Counted from the first letter of the stretch, positions 18,883 through 28,710 are shown. The stretch: 64,000 nt of DNA from Microbacterium laevaniformans (GCF_016907555.1 NZ_JAFBCE010000001.1:1054001-1118000), one strand, 5' to 3'. Numbers and translations are program-made. Notes: generated by a model from the sequence alone, not told the origin.

Positions 18883-21633
18883 ATGGGCTGGTTGATTGTC
18901 GGTGTCGCGGTTCTTCTGACCGCACTGCTGGGCTGGTTCTTCTTCGGGCCGAGGCAGGCAGGGAAAGTCGAGCTTCAGGATGGAGTGCAAGTCGTCCGCG
19001 TGACCGTGGACGGCGGATACTCTCCGGATCTCATCGAAGGCGTCCGCCCCGGAGTGCCGGTGCGGATGCTGTTCGACCGGCGTGAAGGCGGTGAGTGCAC
19101 GTCGCGGGTGGTGATCCCGGGATTCAAGGTGAACGCGGCCCTGCCCGCATTCCAGACGACCGCTGTCGAATTCGTGCCGGCCGCCGCCGGCGAGTATCGG
19201 TTCGCGTGCGGCATGAACATGGTGTCCGGCACGATCCGCGTGCAAGGGGAGCCGCCGGTTGCCTCGGCTGGCGACACCGCGCCCGCGACTGTCGAGCTTT
19301 CGGCCGCAATCACGCCGACCGACACCGATGTCGAGGACGCCGAGCGTGCCGCGGAGATCAAGGATCTGACCAGGCGGATGCTGGTCGGCGGGGTCTTGAC
19401 CGCGCCGGTGCTGTTCGCGGTGATGGCCGCCGAGATCTTCCATGCCACCTGGGTGCCGGAGTTCCTGATGAACCCGTGGGTGCAGTTGACTCTCATCGCC
19501 CCGGTGATGCTGTACGCGGGCTGGCCGATCCACCGTGTCGGCTGGAAAGCGCTCGTGCATCGCAGCGCCGAGATGAACTCGCTGATCACGCTCGGAACCA
19601 CCGCGGCCTTCGGCTACAGCCTCATCGTCACCGCGGCGCCCCAGCTGCTGCCGGAGGAGCTACGACAGGTCTACTTCGAAGCGGTCGGGGTGATCATCAC
19701 CCTGATCCTGCTCGGGCGGCTCCTCGAGGCGAAGGCGAAGGCCGGAACAGGCGAGGCGATCCGCAAGCTGATCGGCCTGCAGCCGCGCACCGCCCGTGTC
19801 GTTCGCGATGGTGCCGAGTCCGAGGTGCCGGTCGAGGAGGTCGTCGTCGGCGACATCGTGGAGATCCGTCCCGGCGAGAAGCTGCCCGTCGATGGTGAAG
19901 TCGTCGGCGGGGCGTCCACCGTGGACGAATCGATGGTCACCGGCGAGTCGATCCCGGTCAGCAAACGGGTGGGCGACACCGTCATCGGCGCCACGATCAA
20001 CACCACGGGCTCGCTTCGATACACCGCGACGCGTGTCGGCGCCGACACAATGCTCGCCCAGATCATCAAGCTCGTCCGCGAAGCCCAGGGCTCGAAAGCT
20101 CCGATCCAGCGACTCGCTGACACGGTGTCCAGCTGGTTCGTTCCCGTGGTGATCGTGATCGCGATCTGGACTGCGGTCGCGTGGCTGCTGGTGGGCCCGC
20201 CGCCGGCGTTCATCTTCGCCCTCGTCGCCGCGGTGTCCGTGCTGATCATCGCGTGCCCGTGCGCGCTGGGGCTTGCGACCCCGCTGTCTATCACCGTGAG
20301 CACCGGCAAAGCAGCCGCGCACGGCATCCTGATCCGCTCGGCTGAGGCACTGGAGACCGCACACAAGCTCGACGCGATCATCTTCGACAAGACCGGCACC
20401 GTGACCCGCGGCATCCCCGCACTCACGGACGTGCTCCCGGTCGACGGAGTCGCAGAAGACCGCCTGCTCGCCCTCGTCGCAGCCGTCGAGAAGGCGTCCG
20501 AACACCCTCTCGCGGCCGCCATCGTCACCGACGCCGGCGACCGCGGGCTGGGCCTCGCCGAGGTCGTCGACTTCGCCTCGGTCACTGGCCAGGGCGTGCG
20601 CGGCAGCGTGGACGGACAGCTCGTGCTGGTCGGGAACCGCCGACTCCTCGAAGCTGCCGGCGTCGACACCCGCCCGCTCGAACTGGCTCACGACACACTC
20701 GCCGATCAAGGCAAGACGCCCATGCTCGTCGCGATCGACGGACGCGCTGCCGGAGTGATCGGCGTCGCCGACACCGTGAAAGAGAGCTCCGCCGCCGCGA
20801 TCGCCGCCCTCCACGTGCGCGGCATCGAAGTCATCATGATGACCGGCGACAACCGCGCCACCGCGGCAGCGATCGCCGCCCAGGTCGGCATCCGCCGGGT
20901 CGTTGCAGAAGTCCTGCCCGAGCACAAAGCCGACGCGGTCCGCCGCCTGCAGGCGGAAGGCAAGATCGTCGGCATGGTCGGCGACGGCATCAACGACGCC
21001 CCCGCACTGGCTCAGGCCGACGTGGGGTCGGCGATCGGGACAGGCACCGACGTGGCGATCGAATCCTCCGACATCACGCTGATCTCGGGCGACCTGTCCG
21101 GAGTTGTCACCGCGGTCGACCTGTCACGGGCGACCATGCGCAACATCCGTCAGAACCTCATGTTCGCGTTCGTCTACAACATCATCGGCATCCCCGTTGC
21201 CGCGGGCGTGCTCTACCCGGCATTCGGGATCCTGCTCAGCCCGATCATCGCTGCCGCCGCGATGGCACTGTCGTCACTTTCGGTCGTGGGCAATGCGAAC
21301 CGACTGCGCCGATTCGCACCCGAGCCCATCCCCGCACCTGACCCCGTCAGCATCGCCACGATCCCGGTCGTTGAAGTCGGAGGCAGCCCGGTTGCCACAA
21401 CCCCCATCAATCACCACCGAGAGGAACCCATCATGGGACTGTTCAGCAAGAAGCCGACTGTCGAGATGGTCATCGACCCCGTCTGCGGCATGAAGATCGA
21501 TCCCGCCAAAGCCGCGGCGACCCGCGTCCACGACGGCGTCACGTTCTATTTCTGCTCGCTCAGCTGCGCGGAGACCTTCGACGCAGATCCGCACCGCTAC
21601 GGCCACCCCACCGCCCACGCCGACCACCACTGA
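18883..21633 (+). CDS. Cupredoxin-P1B ATPase-YHS three-domain fusion (CopA-type)
   Basis: 916 residues. The ATG at 18883 is preferred over GTG at 18874 because GAGGTG then serves as ribosome site. Residues 3-22 are a membrane anchor and about 25-125 a cupredoxin-like domain with [11 protein letters not shown] and FACGMNM. The ATPase core follows: [13 protein letters not shown] at 458-460, DKTGT with Asp502, [16 protein letters not shown]. After [18 protein letters not shown] comes a linker, then a YHS domain (about 861-916) with [12 protein letters not shown] and [12 protein letters not shown]. Likely exports Cu(I) with metal sites at both ends. The linker contains GAGGAA followed by an in-frame ATG at 21433, so a free YHS protein may also be made. 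Confidence 0.92.
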   Translation: MGWLIVGVAVLLTALLGWFFFGPRQAGKVELQDGVQVVRVTVDGGYSPDLIEGVRPGVPVRMLFDRREGGECTSRVVIPGFKVNAALPAFQTTAVEFVPAAAGEYRFACGMNMVSGTIRVQGEPPVASAGDTAPATVELSAAITPTDTDVEDAERAAEIKDLTRRMLVGGVLTAPVLFAVMAAEIFHATWVPEFLMNPWVQLTLIAPVMLYAGWPIHRVGWKALVHRSAEMNSLITLGTTAAFGYSLIVTAAPQLLPEELRQVYFEAVGVIITLILLGRLLEAKAKAGTGEAIRKLIGLQPRTARVVRDGAESEVPVEEVVVGDIVEIRPGEKLPVDGEVVGGASTVDESMVTGESIPVSKRVGDTVIGATINTTGSLRYTATRVGADTMLAQIIKLVREAQGSKAPIQRLADTVSSWFVPVVIVIAIWTAVAWLLVGPPPAFIFALVAAVSVLIIACPCALGLATPLSITVSTGKAAAHGILIRSAEALETAHKLDAIIFDKTGTVTRGIPALTDVLPVDGVAEDRLLALVAAVEKASEHPLAAAIVTDAGDRGLGLAEVVDFASVTGQGVRGSVDGQLVLVGNRRLLEAAGVDTRPLELAHDTLADQGKTPMLVAIDGRAAGVIGVADTVKESSAAAIAALHVRGIEVIMMTGDNRATAAAIAAQVGIRRVVAEVLPEHKADAVRRLQAEGKIVGMVGDGINDAPALAQADVGSAIGTGTDVAIESSDITLISGDLSGVVTAVDLSRATMRNIRQNLMFAFVYNIIGIPVAAGVLYPAFGILLSPIIAAAAMALSSLSVVGNANRLRRFAPEPIPAPDPVSIATIPVVEVGGSPVATTPINHHREEPIMGLFSKKPTVEMVIDPVCGMKIDPAKAAATRVHDGVTFYFCSLSCAETFDADPHRYGHPTAHADHH
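21433..21633 (+). CDS. Possible internally initiated YHS-domain protein
   Basis: Within the ATPase frame, GAGGAA (21421-21426) lies six bases before ATG 21433, giving a 66-residue product [12 protein letters not shown]... with PVCGMKIDP and a second pair of cysteines (FYFCSLSC). This has the form of an independent small metal-binding protein. The likely history is that a separate YHS gene lost the stop codon before it and became fused; independent translation is possible but unproven. Confidence 0.4.
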   Translation: MGLFSKKPTVEMVIDPVCGMKIDPAKAAATRVHDGVTFYFCSLSCAETFDADPHRYGHPTAHADHH

Positions 21634-21643
21634 CCCTCACCGC

Positions 21644-21670
21644 GGGCGCCGCACCTATACCGCGGCGCCC
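21644..21670 (+). terminator. Hairpin after the ATPase-YHS gene
   Basis: GGGCGCCGC (21644-21652) and GCGGCGCCC (21662-21670) form a perfect 9-bp stem with a 9-nt loop, 10 bp after the stop. No U-tract follows, as is usual in high-GC actinobacteria. Confidence 0.6.
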
Positions 21671-22059
21671 TGCTGAAGCGTGGATTCGCGGCCATCGGCG
21701 ACAGTGAGCAGATGGTTCCTGGACGTCCGCCGCCACGGTCAGTGCTCGGACGCAACACGAGGCAAGTGCCGCACTGGAACCGCGCGAGCTTCAGTCAACG
21801 ACATCGATGGCGCGCCGACAGAGCGACGACATCTTGTTCACCGTGCCCATTGCAACGGTGAATGGACGAGCCCAGTCGAGCTGCGTCAGATCCTTGTCAG
21901 CGCGCTCGGACTAAACGCCGCGAACCGTCCAGCGCGTGTCCGCTCCGACAGCGCGCGCAGATCTTCAGCGAACCTTCATCGGTCCGCCGCAGGTTCTTGA
22001 TCTGGGTCGCTCAGGCTGGAGGAAGCGCCGAAGGTCATGGTCCGGAGGTGGAGCAAAGC
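21671..22059. other. Gene-poor stretch
   Basis: About 390 bp after the hairpin. Open frames here are short, Arg/Ser-rich and lack ribosome sites; I see no gene, repeat or clear regulatory motif apart from the ribosome site of the next gene. Confidence 0.4.
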
Positions 22060-22070
22060 AGGAGGCGATC

Positions 22071-22319
22071 GTGAGTATGTGGTGCGACCAGATGGGGATC
22101 GGCGGCTGGGTCGGCATGATCGCCGCCTGGGCGGCAGTCCTCGCCGTAGTCGTGTGGGCTGTGCGCCGCATGTTCCCTGCTCCGTCCACTCCTATCTCCG
22201 ACCCGAAGGCGCTACTGGACGCGCGGCTGGCTCAGGGCGAGATCGATCTCGTCACCTACCAGAACCTCCGCGCAGCCGTGAACGACTCCATGCCCGCCAC
22301 CATGAAGGGAACACGATGA
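22071..22319 (+). CDS. Small membrane protein with SHOCT domain
   Basis: 82 residues from GTG (GGAGG five bases upstream); ATG 22077 is the alternative. One membrane helix (about 12-33), then a SHOCT-type short C-terminal domain: DPKALLDARLAQGEIDLVTYQNLRAAV. SHOCT modules are thought to mediate oligomerisation. Such small proteins are frequent companions of copper-pump genes. Its stop overlaps the next start by 4 bp. Confidence 0.75.
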   Translation: MSMWCDQMGIGGWVGMIAAWAAVLAVVVWAVRRMFPAPSTPISDPKALLDARLAQGEIDLVTYQNLRAAVNDSMPATMKGTR

Positions 22320-22570
22320 AAAAGCACCTCCTCCTCCTTGTCGGCGGTGGGGCGCTCGCGCTCGTCGCACTGCTCACGTTCGGCGTCAACGTCAGCCAGG
22401 CCCTGCCCGTCGCACTCGCCATCGCGTGCCCGCTGAGCATGATCGCCATGATGTTCTTCATGAATCGCTCAGGCGGCCATGGGCATGGTCGCGGACACGT
22501 GGAGCACGGACCGGCGGAGCACCAGAACCGGTATGTCGCGTCCCGCGACGACCACGAACGGATCCCCTGA
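22316..22570 (+). CDS. Small DUF2933-like membrane protein with His-rich tail
   Basis: 84 residues, ATG overlapping the SHOCT gene stop. Two hydrophobic segments, about 5-22 and 28-48, then NRSGGHGHGRGHVEHGPAEH, a His-rich tail that could bind metal. Resembles the DUF2933 family found in metal-resistance islands. Last gene before the element's right end. Confidence 0.65.
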   Translation: MKKHLLLLVGGGALALVALLTFGVNVSQALPVALAIACPLSMIAMMFFMNRSGGHGHGRGHVEHGPAEHQNRYVASRDDHERIP

Positions 22571-22636
22571 CCCCAGCTCGACGGGGCGTCTTCAGCGGTC
22601 CGCACCCGCGGTCGATTCTCGATCGGCCGGCCAGCG

Positions 22637-22664
22637 GTGCTAAAAGTGCTAACTCAGGTGCTAA
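22637..22664. repeat. Three GTGCTAA direct repeats near the attachment site
   Basis: GTGCTAA at 22637-22643, 22646-22652 and 22658-22664 (spacings 9 and 12 bp), about 120 bp inside the right attachment site. Short repeats placed like this usually bind the integrase arm domain or an excisionase. Confidence 0.5.
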
Positions 22665-22782
22665 GGAACGTGTAGGCGGGTGTTCCTCGATGCAGTTATC
22701 CACAGGTGATGCGCTCGAGATCGTTGATATTCCGGGGGAAAATGCCGATTGGTGATGCTGCGCGCGGGAGGGTCGAGTGCAG

Positions 22783-22805
22783 TTCAAGTCCCCCCTCGCG
22801 CACAG
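22783..22805 (+). other. attR-like site: 3' fragment of a tRNA-Leu gene
   Basis: TTCAAGTCCCCCCTCGCGCA is the T-loop, T-stem 3' strand, acceptor 3' strand and discriminator of a tRNA, matching the 3' end of actinobacterial tRNA-Leu genes with acceptor GCGCGAG. The rest of the tRNA is absent: upstream bases (GGGTCGAGTGCAG) cannot form the T-stem, and no anticodon arm precedes it. This is what remains at the far end of an element that integrated into the 3' end of a tRNA-Leu gene; the intact copy should lie left of the window. Confidence 0.8.
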
Positions 22806-22809
22806 AAGG

Positions 22810-22835
22810 AAAAAGGTCCCGTCAGGGGCCTTTTT
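22810..22835 (+). terminator. Rho-independent terminator of the displaced tRNA-Leu
   Basis: AAAAAGGTCCC, loop GTCA, GGGGCCTTTTT: 11-bp stem with one G-T pair, then more T residues. It sits where a tRNA terminator would, directly after the tRNA fragment, so it was chromosomal before integration. Confidence 0.85.
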
Positions 22836-22898
22836 CTTTTGTCAAGAGAGTCCTCGTGCGTTCTCCGTTCGGGGCGTCGGGCGCGCTAGCGTGGAGGC

Positions 22899-24194
22899 AT
22901 GTCCGACTCCGAACTGCCCGAGGTCGCCTGCGTCGCGCGCGATCTCATCCGCTTCGACACGACGAACTTCGGCGAGGGGCGCTCGCGGGGAGAACGGGAG
23001 GCCGCGGAGTACATCGGTGCCTACCTCGAAGGCCTCGGACTGCGCCCCGAGTACTACGAGCCCATCCCGCGGCGCACGAACCTCACCGTCCGCGTGCCGG
23101 GCCGTGACCGCGACAAGCCCGCCCTGGTGCTGCACGGACACCTCGACGTCGTCCCGGCCGTCGCCGAGGACTGGAGCGTCGATCCGTTCGGCGGCGTCGT
23201 GAAGGACGGGATGCTGTGGGGACGTGGCGCCGTCGACATGAAGGACATGGACGCGATGATCCTCACCTCCGTCGCCGACCTGCTGCGCGCGGGGGAGCAG
23301 CCTGCTCGAGACCTGATCGTCACGTTCTTCGCCGACGAGGAGAACGGCGGCGTCGAGGGCTCGCAGCTGGTCGTGCGCGATCGGCCGGAGTGGTTCGCCG
23401 GTGCCACGGAGGCGATCAGCGAGGTCGGCGGCTACTCGATCCCGGTGGGCGACCGTCGGGCCTACCTGCTGCAGGTGGGGGAGAAGGCCCTGGTCTGGCT
23501 GCGTCTGCGCGCGCACGGTGCCGCGGGGCACGGCAGCCGATTCCACCCGGACAACGCCGTCACCCGTCTGGCCGAGGCGGTCGCCGCCCTCGGACGTTCC
23601 TCGTGGCCGCTGGAGTTGACCACCACGACGCGCCAGACCGTCGACGGGCTGGCGGCCCTCTGCGGCGTCGACCCGGCCGACCCCGACGCCGTCGCGGACG
23701 CGACGGGACCGGCATCCGGTTTTCTGCGCTCCACGTTCCGGACGACGGCCAACCCGACGGGCCTGGTCGCGGGGTACAAGCACAACGTGATCCCGGATGC
23801 CGCGGTCGCCACGATCGACGTGCGCACCCTTCCGGGGCATGAAGAGCGCGTGCTGGCCGAGATCCAGCGAATCGTGGGCGAGGACATCGTGGTCGAGGTG
23901 TCGCATCGCGACATCGGGCTGGAGGTGCCGTTCGCGGGACCGCTCGTGGACGCGATGGTCGGGGCCCTGGAACGCCACGATCCGGGCGTGCCCGTTCTGC
24001 CGTATCTCATGGGCGGCGGCACCGACAACAAGGCGCTCGCCGAGCTCGGGATCGCCGGATACGGTTTCGCTCCGCTGCGGCTTCCCCTGGATCTCGATTT
24101 CACCGGTATGTTCCACGGTGTGGACGAACGCGTCCCCATCGACGCGTTGGTCTTCGGGCAGCGCGTGCTCACCGATCTGATCCGCACGTACTGA
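22899..24194 (+). CDS. M20-family metallopeptidase (ArgE/DapE-type)
   Basis: 431 residues. Metal-site motifs: [12 protein letters not shown] with metal His near 84, [14 protein letters not shown] with bridging Asp near 116, FFADEENGG with catalytic Glu-Glu near 150, and [10 protein letters not shown] with the final His. Hydrolyses a dipeptide or N-acyl amino acid; the exact substrate cannot be read from the sequence. First chromosomal gene after the element; before integration it would have followed the tRNA-Leu gene. Confidence 0.88.
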   Translation: MSDSELPEVACVARDLIRFDTTNFGEGRSRGEREAAEYIGAYLEGLGLRPEYYEPIPRRTNLTVRVPGRDRDKPALVLHGHLDVVPAVAEDWSVDPFGGVVKDGMLWGRGAVDMKDMDAMILTSVADLLRAGEQPARDLIVTFFADEENGGVEGSQLVVRDRPEWFAGATEAISEVGGYSIPVGDRRAYLLQVGEKALVWLRLRAHGAAGHGSRFHPDNAVTRLAEAVAALGRSSWPLELTTTTRQTVDGLAALCGVDPADPDAVADATGPASGFLRSTFRTTANPTGLVAGYKHNVIPDAAVATIDVRTLPGHEERVLAEIQRIVGEDIVVEVSHRDIGLEVPFAGPLVDAMVGALERHDPGVPVLPYLMGGGTDNKALAELGIAGYGFAPLRLPLDLDFTGMFHGVDERVPIDALVFGQRVLTDLIRTY

Positions 24195-24204
24195 AAGGCC
24201 CCCC

Positions 24205-25038
24205 ATGCATCTGTTCGAGGCGATCATCCTGGGCCTTGTCCAGGGACTCACCGAGTTTCTCCCCGTCTCCTCCAGTGCCCACCTGCGCATCATGGGCGAG
24301 TTCCTCCCGTCGGCCGAAGACCCTGGCGCGACCTTCACCGCCATCACCCAGATCGGCACCGAACTCGCGGTGCTCGTGTACTTCTGGGGCAAGATCGTGC
24401 GCATCATCTCGCAGTGGGCGAAGTCGCTGACCGGTCGCGTGCCGCGCAACGATCCCGATGCCCGCATGGGATGGATCGTCATCATCGGCACCATCCCGAT
24501 CGGCATCGCCGGCTACCTCTTCCAGGACGTGATCCGCGACACGTTCCGCAATCTCTGGCTCGTGGCGACCGTTCTCATCGTCTTCGGTCTGCTCCTCGGG
24601 GCGGCCGACGCTCTCGGACGCCGTACCCGCACGGAGGAGGATCTGACGTACGGGCACGGCCTCGCTCTGGGCCTGGCCCAGATGCTCGCCCTCGTCCCGG
24701 GTGTCTCGCGCTCCGGTGCGACGACGACGATGGGCCTGGCCCTGGGCTACACCCGTCCGGCCGCGGCGGAGGTCGCGTTCCTGCTTGCGGTGCCGGCCGT
24801 GTTCGGCAGCGGACTCTACGAGCTGGTGCAGGCCATCAAAGACCCGGGCGACCAGGTGTACAACATGTTCGAGACGGGCGTCGCCACGGTCGTCGCGTTC
24901 GGGGTGGGTCTGGCCGTGATCGCGTTCCTGATGCGCTACCTCAAGCGCGGCAGCTTCCTGCCGTTCGTGCTGTATCGGCTCGCGCTCGGCATCCTGCTGA
25001 TCATCCTGCTCAGCGTCGGCGTGCTGCAGGCCTTCTGA
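24205..25038 (+). CDS. uppP: Undecaprenyl-diphosphatase
   Basis: 277 residues, eight or so membrane helices. Family motifs: [15 protein letters not shown] near residue 13 and [14 protein letters not shown] near 168, which hold the catalytic Glu, Ser and Arg. Dephosphorylates undecaprenyl diphosphate so that the lipid carrier can be reused in cell-wall synthesis; also called BacA for its link to bacitracin resistance. Follows the M20 peptidase by 10 bp. Confidence 0.96.
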   Translation: MHLFEAIILGLVQGLTEFLPVSSSAHLRIMGEFLPSAEDPGATFTAITQIGTELAVLVYFWGKIVRIISQWAKSLTGRVPRNDPDARMGWIVIIGTIPIGIAGYLFQDVIRDTFRNLWLVATVLIVFGLLLGAADALGRRTRTEEDLTYGHGLALGLAQMLALVPGVSRSGATTTMGLALGYTRPAAAEVAFLLAVPAVFGSGLYELVQAIKDPGDQVYNMFETGVATVVAFGVGLAVIAFLMRYLKRGSFLPFVLYRLALGILLIILLSVGVLQAF

Positions 25039-25905
25039 TCAGGAGCGGCGGGGGTCCGGCGGACCGGGTTTGCCCGGGCCTTCGCCGCCGCGGCGGAGAT
25101 AGCGCTCGAACTCCTGCGCGATGGCGTCGCCGGACGCCTCGGGCGAATCCCACGTGTCGCGTGTCTGCTCCAGCTGGCGGATGTACTCCGTCATCTCCTC
25201 ATCGTCGGCCGCGGCGGCGTCGATCGACGCCTCCCAGGCCAGCGCCTGGGCGGGCAGCTCCCCACGCGCCACGACCGCCCCGGTGAGATCGGTGACGCGG
25301 TCCAGCAGAGCGAGCGTCGCCTTGGGCGACGGGGTGTGACCGGCGACGTAATGAGGCACATTGGCCCACAGGGCTGCGGTCGGGATGCCGGCGGTCTCGG
25401 CGGCGGCCGTGAGCACGCTGAGAATGCCCACCGGGCCCTCGTAGGTGGGCTTCTCCAGGCTGAGGGCGGCGCGGAGGCTGTCGTTGTCGCTGCCGGCGAA
25501 CACCGAGATCGGCCGGGTGTGTGGAACATCGGACATCATTGAGCCCAGCGCGACGATGCCGGTGATCCCCTCCGTGAGCGCGGCATCCACCAGCTCGGCG
25601 GCGAAGGACTGCCAGGCCCGCGCCGGCTCGACCCCGGACAGCACCCAGAGGCGGGTGCCGTCGGCGGGATGGAGAGGCCGCCACAGCGTCGCGTCCGGCC
25701 AGGTCAGCGTGCGCGAGCCGTCGGCGTCGAGCGTGATCTGCGGGCGGGTGTACTGGTAGTCGAAGTACAGCTCCGGGTCGACGGCGAAGACCTCCCGGTA
25801 CGCGCCGGACTCCTTGATGTGTGCCGCGGCGGCCGAGGCGGCTTCGCCCGCGTCATTCCAGCCGTCGAAGGCTACGATCAGCACGCGGTTACCCAGTTCG
25901 TCCAC
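25039..25905 (-). CDS. PAC2-family protein
   Basis: 288 residues from a GTG preceded by GAGAGGGGCGG. PAC2 (proteasome assembly chaperone 2-like) pattern: NRVLIVAFDGWNDAGEAASAAA at the start, then GITGIVALGSMMSDVPHTRPISV and PTYEGPVGILSVL; a Pro/Gly-rich C-terminus. Conserved in actinobacteria, function unsettled. Transcribed against its neighbours. Confidence 0.88.
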   Translation of the reverse strand: MDELGNRVLIVAFDGWNDAGEAASAAAAHIKESGAYREVFAVDPELYFDYQYTRPQITLDADGSRTLTWPDATLWRPLHPADGTRLWVLSGVEPARAWQSFAAELVDAALTEGITGIVALGSMMSDVPHTRPISVFAGSDNDSLRAALSLEKPTYEGPVGILSVLTAAAETAGIPTAALWANVPHYVAGHTPSPKATLALLDRVTDLTGAVVARGELPAQALAWEASIDAAAADDEEMTEYIRQLEQTRDTWDSPEASGDAIAQEFERYLRRGGEGPGKPGPPDPRRS

Positions 25906-26025
25906 TCCGCCCCTCTCGCACGGTGCATCAATTCCTCCACGATACGCGCCGGGGCCGACCCGGGGGCGGACGTGCCGCGTGCCGCACGCAACAGCAGCGT
26001 CGAGGCGCCTGGGTAGCATGGTCCG

Positions 26026-26712
26026 ATGAGTTCCGCCCTTCCCGCCGCCGTTCTCTGGGACATGGACGGCACCCTCGTGGACACCGAGCCCTATTGGATG
26101 GAAGCAGAGACGGCTCTCGTCAAGAGCTTCGGCGGCACTTGGACGCACGAACAGGCGTTGACGCTCGTCGGACAGGGACTCGAGACCTCTGGCGCGATTC
26201 TGCAGGAGGCGGGCGTGCGAATGCCGGTCGCCGGCATCATCGATCACCTCACCGGCGAGGTGACGCGCCTGCTGGCCGAGCGGGGGAGCCCGCTGCGCCC
26301 CGGAGCCCACGAGCTGCTCGCGGCGCTGCGCGGCGCCGGCATTCGCTGTGCGCTGGTGACGATGTCGATGCGGCGGATGGCCGAACAGGTCGTGGCGCCC
26401 TTTCCCGAGCTGTTCGAGATCATCGTCGCGGGCGATGACGTCGCGCGGCCCAAGCCGTTCCCGGACGCGTATCTGCAGGCGTGCCGTGCCCTCGGCGTCG
26501 ATCCCGTCGATGCGATCGCGATCGAGGACTCACCGACAGGCGTGCGGGCCGCCGTCGCCGCCGGGGTCACGACGATCGGCGTGCCGCTGATGGTCTCGCT
26601 CGTCGGCACGGGCGCCCACGCCCTGTGGCCGACGCTCGCGGGGCGCACACCCGACGACATCGCCGCGGTCCACGCGGCGCACCGCACCCACCGCACAGGA
26701 GAGCACGTATGA
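26026..26712 (+). CDS. HAD-superfamily phosphatase, beta-phosphoglucomutase-like
   Basis: 228 residues. Motif I LWDMDGTLVDTEPYW (nucleophile Asp12, acid Asp14), motif II in ALVTMS, Lys plus motif III region in GDDVARPKPFPDAYLQA and IAIEDSPTGVRAAVAAG. Acts on a small phosphorylated metabolite, identity unknown. Overlaps trmI by 4 bp, so co-translated. Confidence 0.9.
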   Translation: MSSALPAAVLWDMDGTLVDTEPYWMEAETALVKSFGGTWTHEQALTLVGQGLETSGAILQEAGVRMPVAGIIDHLTGEVTRLLAERGSPLRPGAHELLAALRGAGIRCALVTMSMRRMAEQVVAPFPELFEIIVAGDDVARPKPFPDAYLQACRALGVDPVDAIAIEDSPTGVRAAVAAGVTTIGVPLMVSLVGTGAHALWPTLAGRTPDDIAAVHAAHRTHRTGEHV

Positions 26713-27755
26713 CCACGCCGACTTCCCTCGTGGACCTCCGTCCGAGCGGCCCGTTCCGCCTCGGAGATCGCGTGCAGCTGACCGGTCCCAAGGGGCGCCT
26801 GCACACCGTCACCCTCCGGGAGGGTGGCGAGCTGCACACGCACCACGGGGTGCTCAAGCACGAACAGCTCCTCGGCGAGCCCGACGGCTCGGTGGTCACC
26901 AACTCCGGCGGCCACGAGTACCTGGCCTTGCGGCCGCTGCTGCGCGATTTCGTCATGTCGATGCCGCGTGGCGCGGCCATCGTGTACCCGAAGGATGCCG
27001 CACAGATCCTGGCCTCGGCCGACATCTTCCCCGGCGCGACGGTCGTCGAAGCGGGTGTCGGATCTGGTGCGCTGTCGATGTGGTTGCTGCGCACGATCGG
27101 TCCGGCCGGGCGGCTGGTCTCCTTCGAGCGGCGCGACGAGTTCGCGGAAGTGGCCCGGGCCAACGTCGAGACCTTCTTCGGGCACACACCCGACAGCTGG
27201 GACGTGGTCGTGGGAGACCTCGTCGAGGAGCTTCCCGCCGCGGTGCGCCCGGCATCCGTGGACCGCGTCGTTCTGGACATGCTCGCTCCGTGGGAGTGCA
27301 TCGACGCGGTCGCTGACGCTCTCACGCCCGGCGGCGTCGTTCTCTGCTACATCGCCACAGCAACTCAGCTCAGCCGTGTCGCGGAGTACATCCGCGCCAC
27401 CGGTCTGTTCACGGAGCCCGAAGCGACCGAGACGATGGTGCGTGGATGGCACGTCGAGGGACTCGCGGTGCGACCGGATCACCGGATGATCGCCCACACG
27501 GGGTTCCTCATCACGGCGCGCCGCCTTGCACCGGGCGCGATGCCCCCCGACGTGCGCAAGCGCGCGCTGAAGAAGCCGAGCTATGCCGACGAGGACGTCG
27601 AACTCTGGACGCCCGGGGCCGTCGGCGATCGCCAGATCACGGACAAGAATCTCCGCAAGCGCGTGCGCGAGGCTCAGCGCGCGGCCGACGGCGCTCGGCA
27701 GGCGTCGGCCGACATCGTCGCGGCCGGGGGCGGCGCAGCGGACGACGTAGACTGA
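26709..27755 (+). CDS. trmI: tRNA (adenine-58-N1)-methyltransferase TrmI
   Basis: 348 residues. N-terminal FRLGDRVQLTGPKGRLHTVTL domain, then IVYPKDAAQILASADIFPG, S-adenosylmethionine site VVEAGVGSGALSMWLLR near 118, catalytic DMLAPWE near 197. Family methylates A58 in the T-loop of tRNA. The C-terminus is longer than usual, with a charged region KNLRKRVREAQRAADGAR. In actinobacteria this gene sits upstream of the proteasome loci. Confidence 0.94.
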   Translation: MTTPTSLVDLRPSGPFRLGDRVQLTGPKGRLHTVTLREGGELHTHHGVLKHEQLLGEPDGSVVTNSGGHEYLALRPLLRDFVMSMPRGAAIVYPKDAAQILASADIFPGATVVEAGVGSGALSMWLLRTIGPAGRLVSFERRDEFAEVARANVETFFGHTPDSWDVVVGDLVEELPAAVRPASVDRVVLDMLAPWECIDAVADALTPGGVVLCYIATATQLSRVAEYIRATGLFTEPEATETMVRGWHVEGLAVRPDHRMIAHTGFLITARRLAPGAMPPDVRKRALKKPSYADEDVELWTPGAVGDRQITDKNLRKRVREAQRAADGARQASADIVAAGGGAADDVD

Positions 27756-27759
27756 TCCG

Positions 27760-28710
27760 GTGCGCCGGATCCCTGCTGTCCTCGCCGTCATCGGCCTGTC
27801 TGCTCTGACCCTCGTCGGATGCGCGTCGACGCCCGGATCGGCGGCGTCCTGCGACCGCCCGGCCGACAGTTCGGGCGTGCTGAACACGGTGAGCGTCTCC
27901 GGCGCCGCCGGCGCCCCGGACGTGACCTTGAGCGCTCCGGTCTACGTCGATCACACCGTCGCCGTCGACGAGAGCGTGGGCTCCGGACCGCGGGTCACAT
28001 CCGATATGCAGGATGTGCAGTTCGCCATCACGATCATGAGCGGGTCGACCGGTCAGAAGATCCTGACGTCGGGCACGCAGGTCACTCCGCTGTCGAAGTG
28101 GCGCGAGCAGTACGCCGGGTTCGCCGAGCTGATGACCTGTGCGACCGAGGGCTCCCGCATCCTCGGCGCCGTCCCGGCCAGCGCGCTGTCGGCCCCGGCC
28201 GCTCAGGGGTGGGGTCTCACCGGCGCCGACTCGATCGTCGTCGCGATCGACCTGCAGAAGGTCTACCTGGCCGCTGCGGACGGCACGCCCCAGTACAACG
28301 ATCGCCGGGGGATGCCCTCGGTGGTGCTGGCTCCGAACGGCACACCGGGGATCATCATCCCCGACACCGCGCCGCCGTCCGAGCTGGCCGTAGAGGTTCT
28401 CAAGAAGGGCGACGGCCCCGCGGTCGGCGACGGCGATCAGATCCGGATCAACTACACCGGCGTCACGTGGGCCGACCGCAAGGTCTTCGACTCGACATGG
28501 GACAAGGGGGCCTCCACCGCGGTCACGCTCGACGCCGTCGTCCCGGGCTTCGCACAGGCTCTGAAGGGGCAGACCGTCGGATCTCAGATCCTCGTGGTGA
28601 TCCCGCCGTCCCTCGGATACGGAGACAAGGCCACCTCGTCCATCCCGGCAGGCTCGACGCTCGTCTTCGTGATCGACGTCCTCGGCGTCGACACTCCCGC
28701 CGCTCCCTGA
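27760..28710 (+). CDS. FKBP-type peptidyl-prolyl isomerase lipoprotein
   Basis: 316 residues, GTG start. Signal peptide with lipobox (LTLVGC, Cys about residue 21). The C-terminal FKBP domain (about 205-316) reads VGDGDQIRINYTGVTWADRKVFDSTWDKG...PPSLGYGDK...LVFVIDVLGV. The N-terminal half is a degenerate, family-specific region. Extracytoplasmic folding helper. Follows trmI by 4 bp. Confidence 0.92.
   Translation: MRRIPAVLAVIGLSALTLVGCASTPGSAASCDRPADSSGVLNTVSVSGAAGAPDVTLSAPVYVDHTVAVDESVGSGPRVTSDMQDVQFAITIMSGSTGQKILTSGTQVTPLSKWREQYAGFAELMTCATEGSRILGAVPASALSAPAAQGWGLTGADSIVVAIDLQKVYLAAADGTPQYNDRRGMPSVVLAPNGTPGIIIPDTAPPSELAVEVLKKGDGPAVGDGDQIRINYTGVTWADRKVFDSTWDKGASTAVTLDAVVPGFAQALKGQTVGSQILVVIPPSLGYGDKATSSIPAGSTLVFVIDVLGVDTPAAP

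Noticed and set aside
22741-22803. A complete tRNA gene at the island end
   Set aside because: Only the 3' part matches; no D-arm or anticodon arm and no 5' T-stem strand, so it is an att scar.
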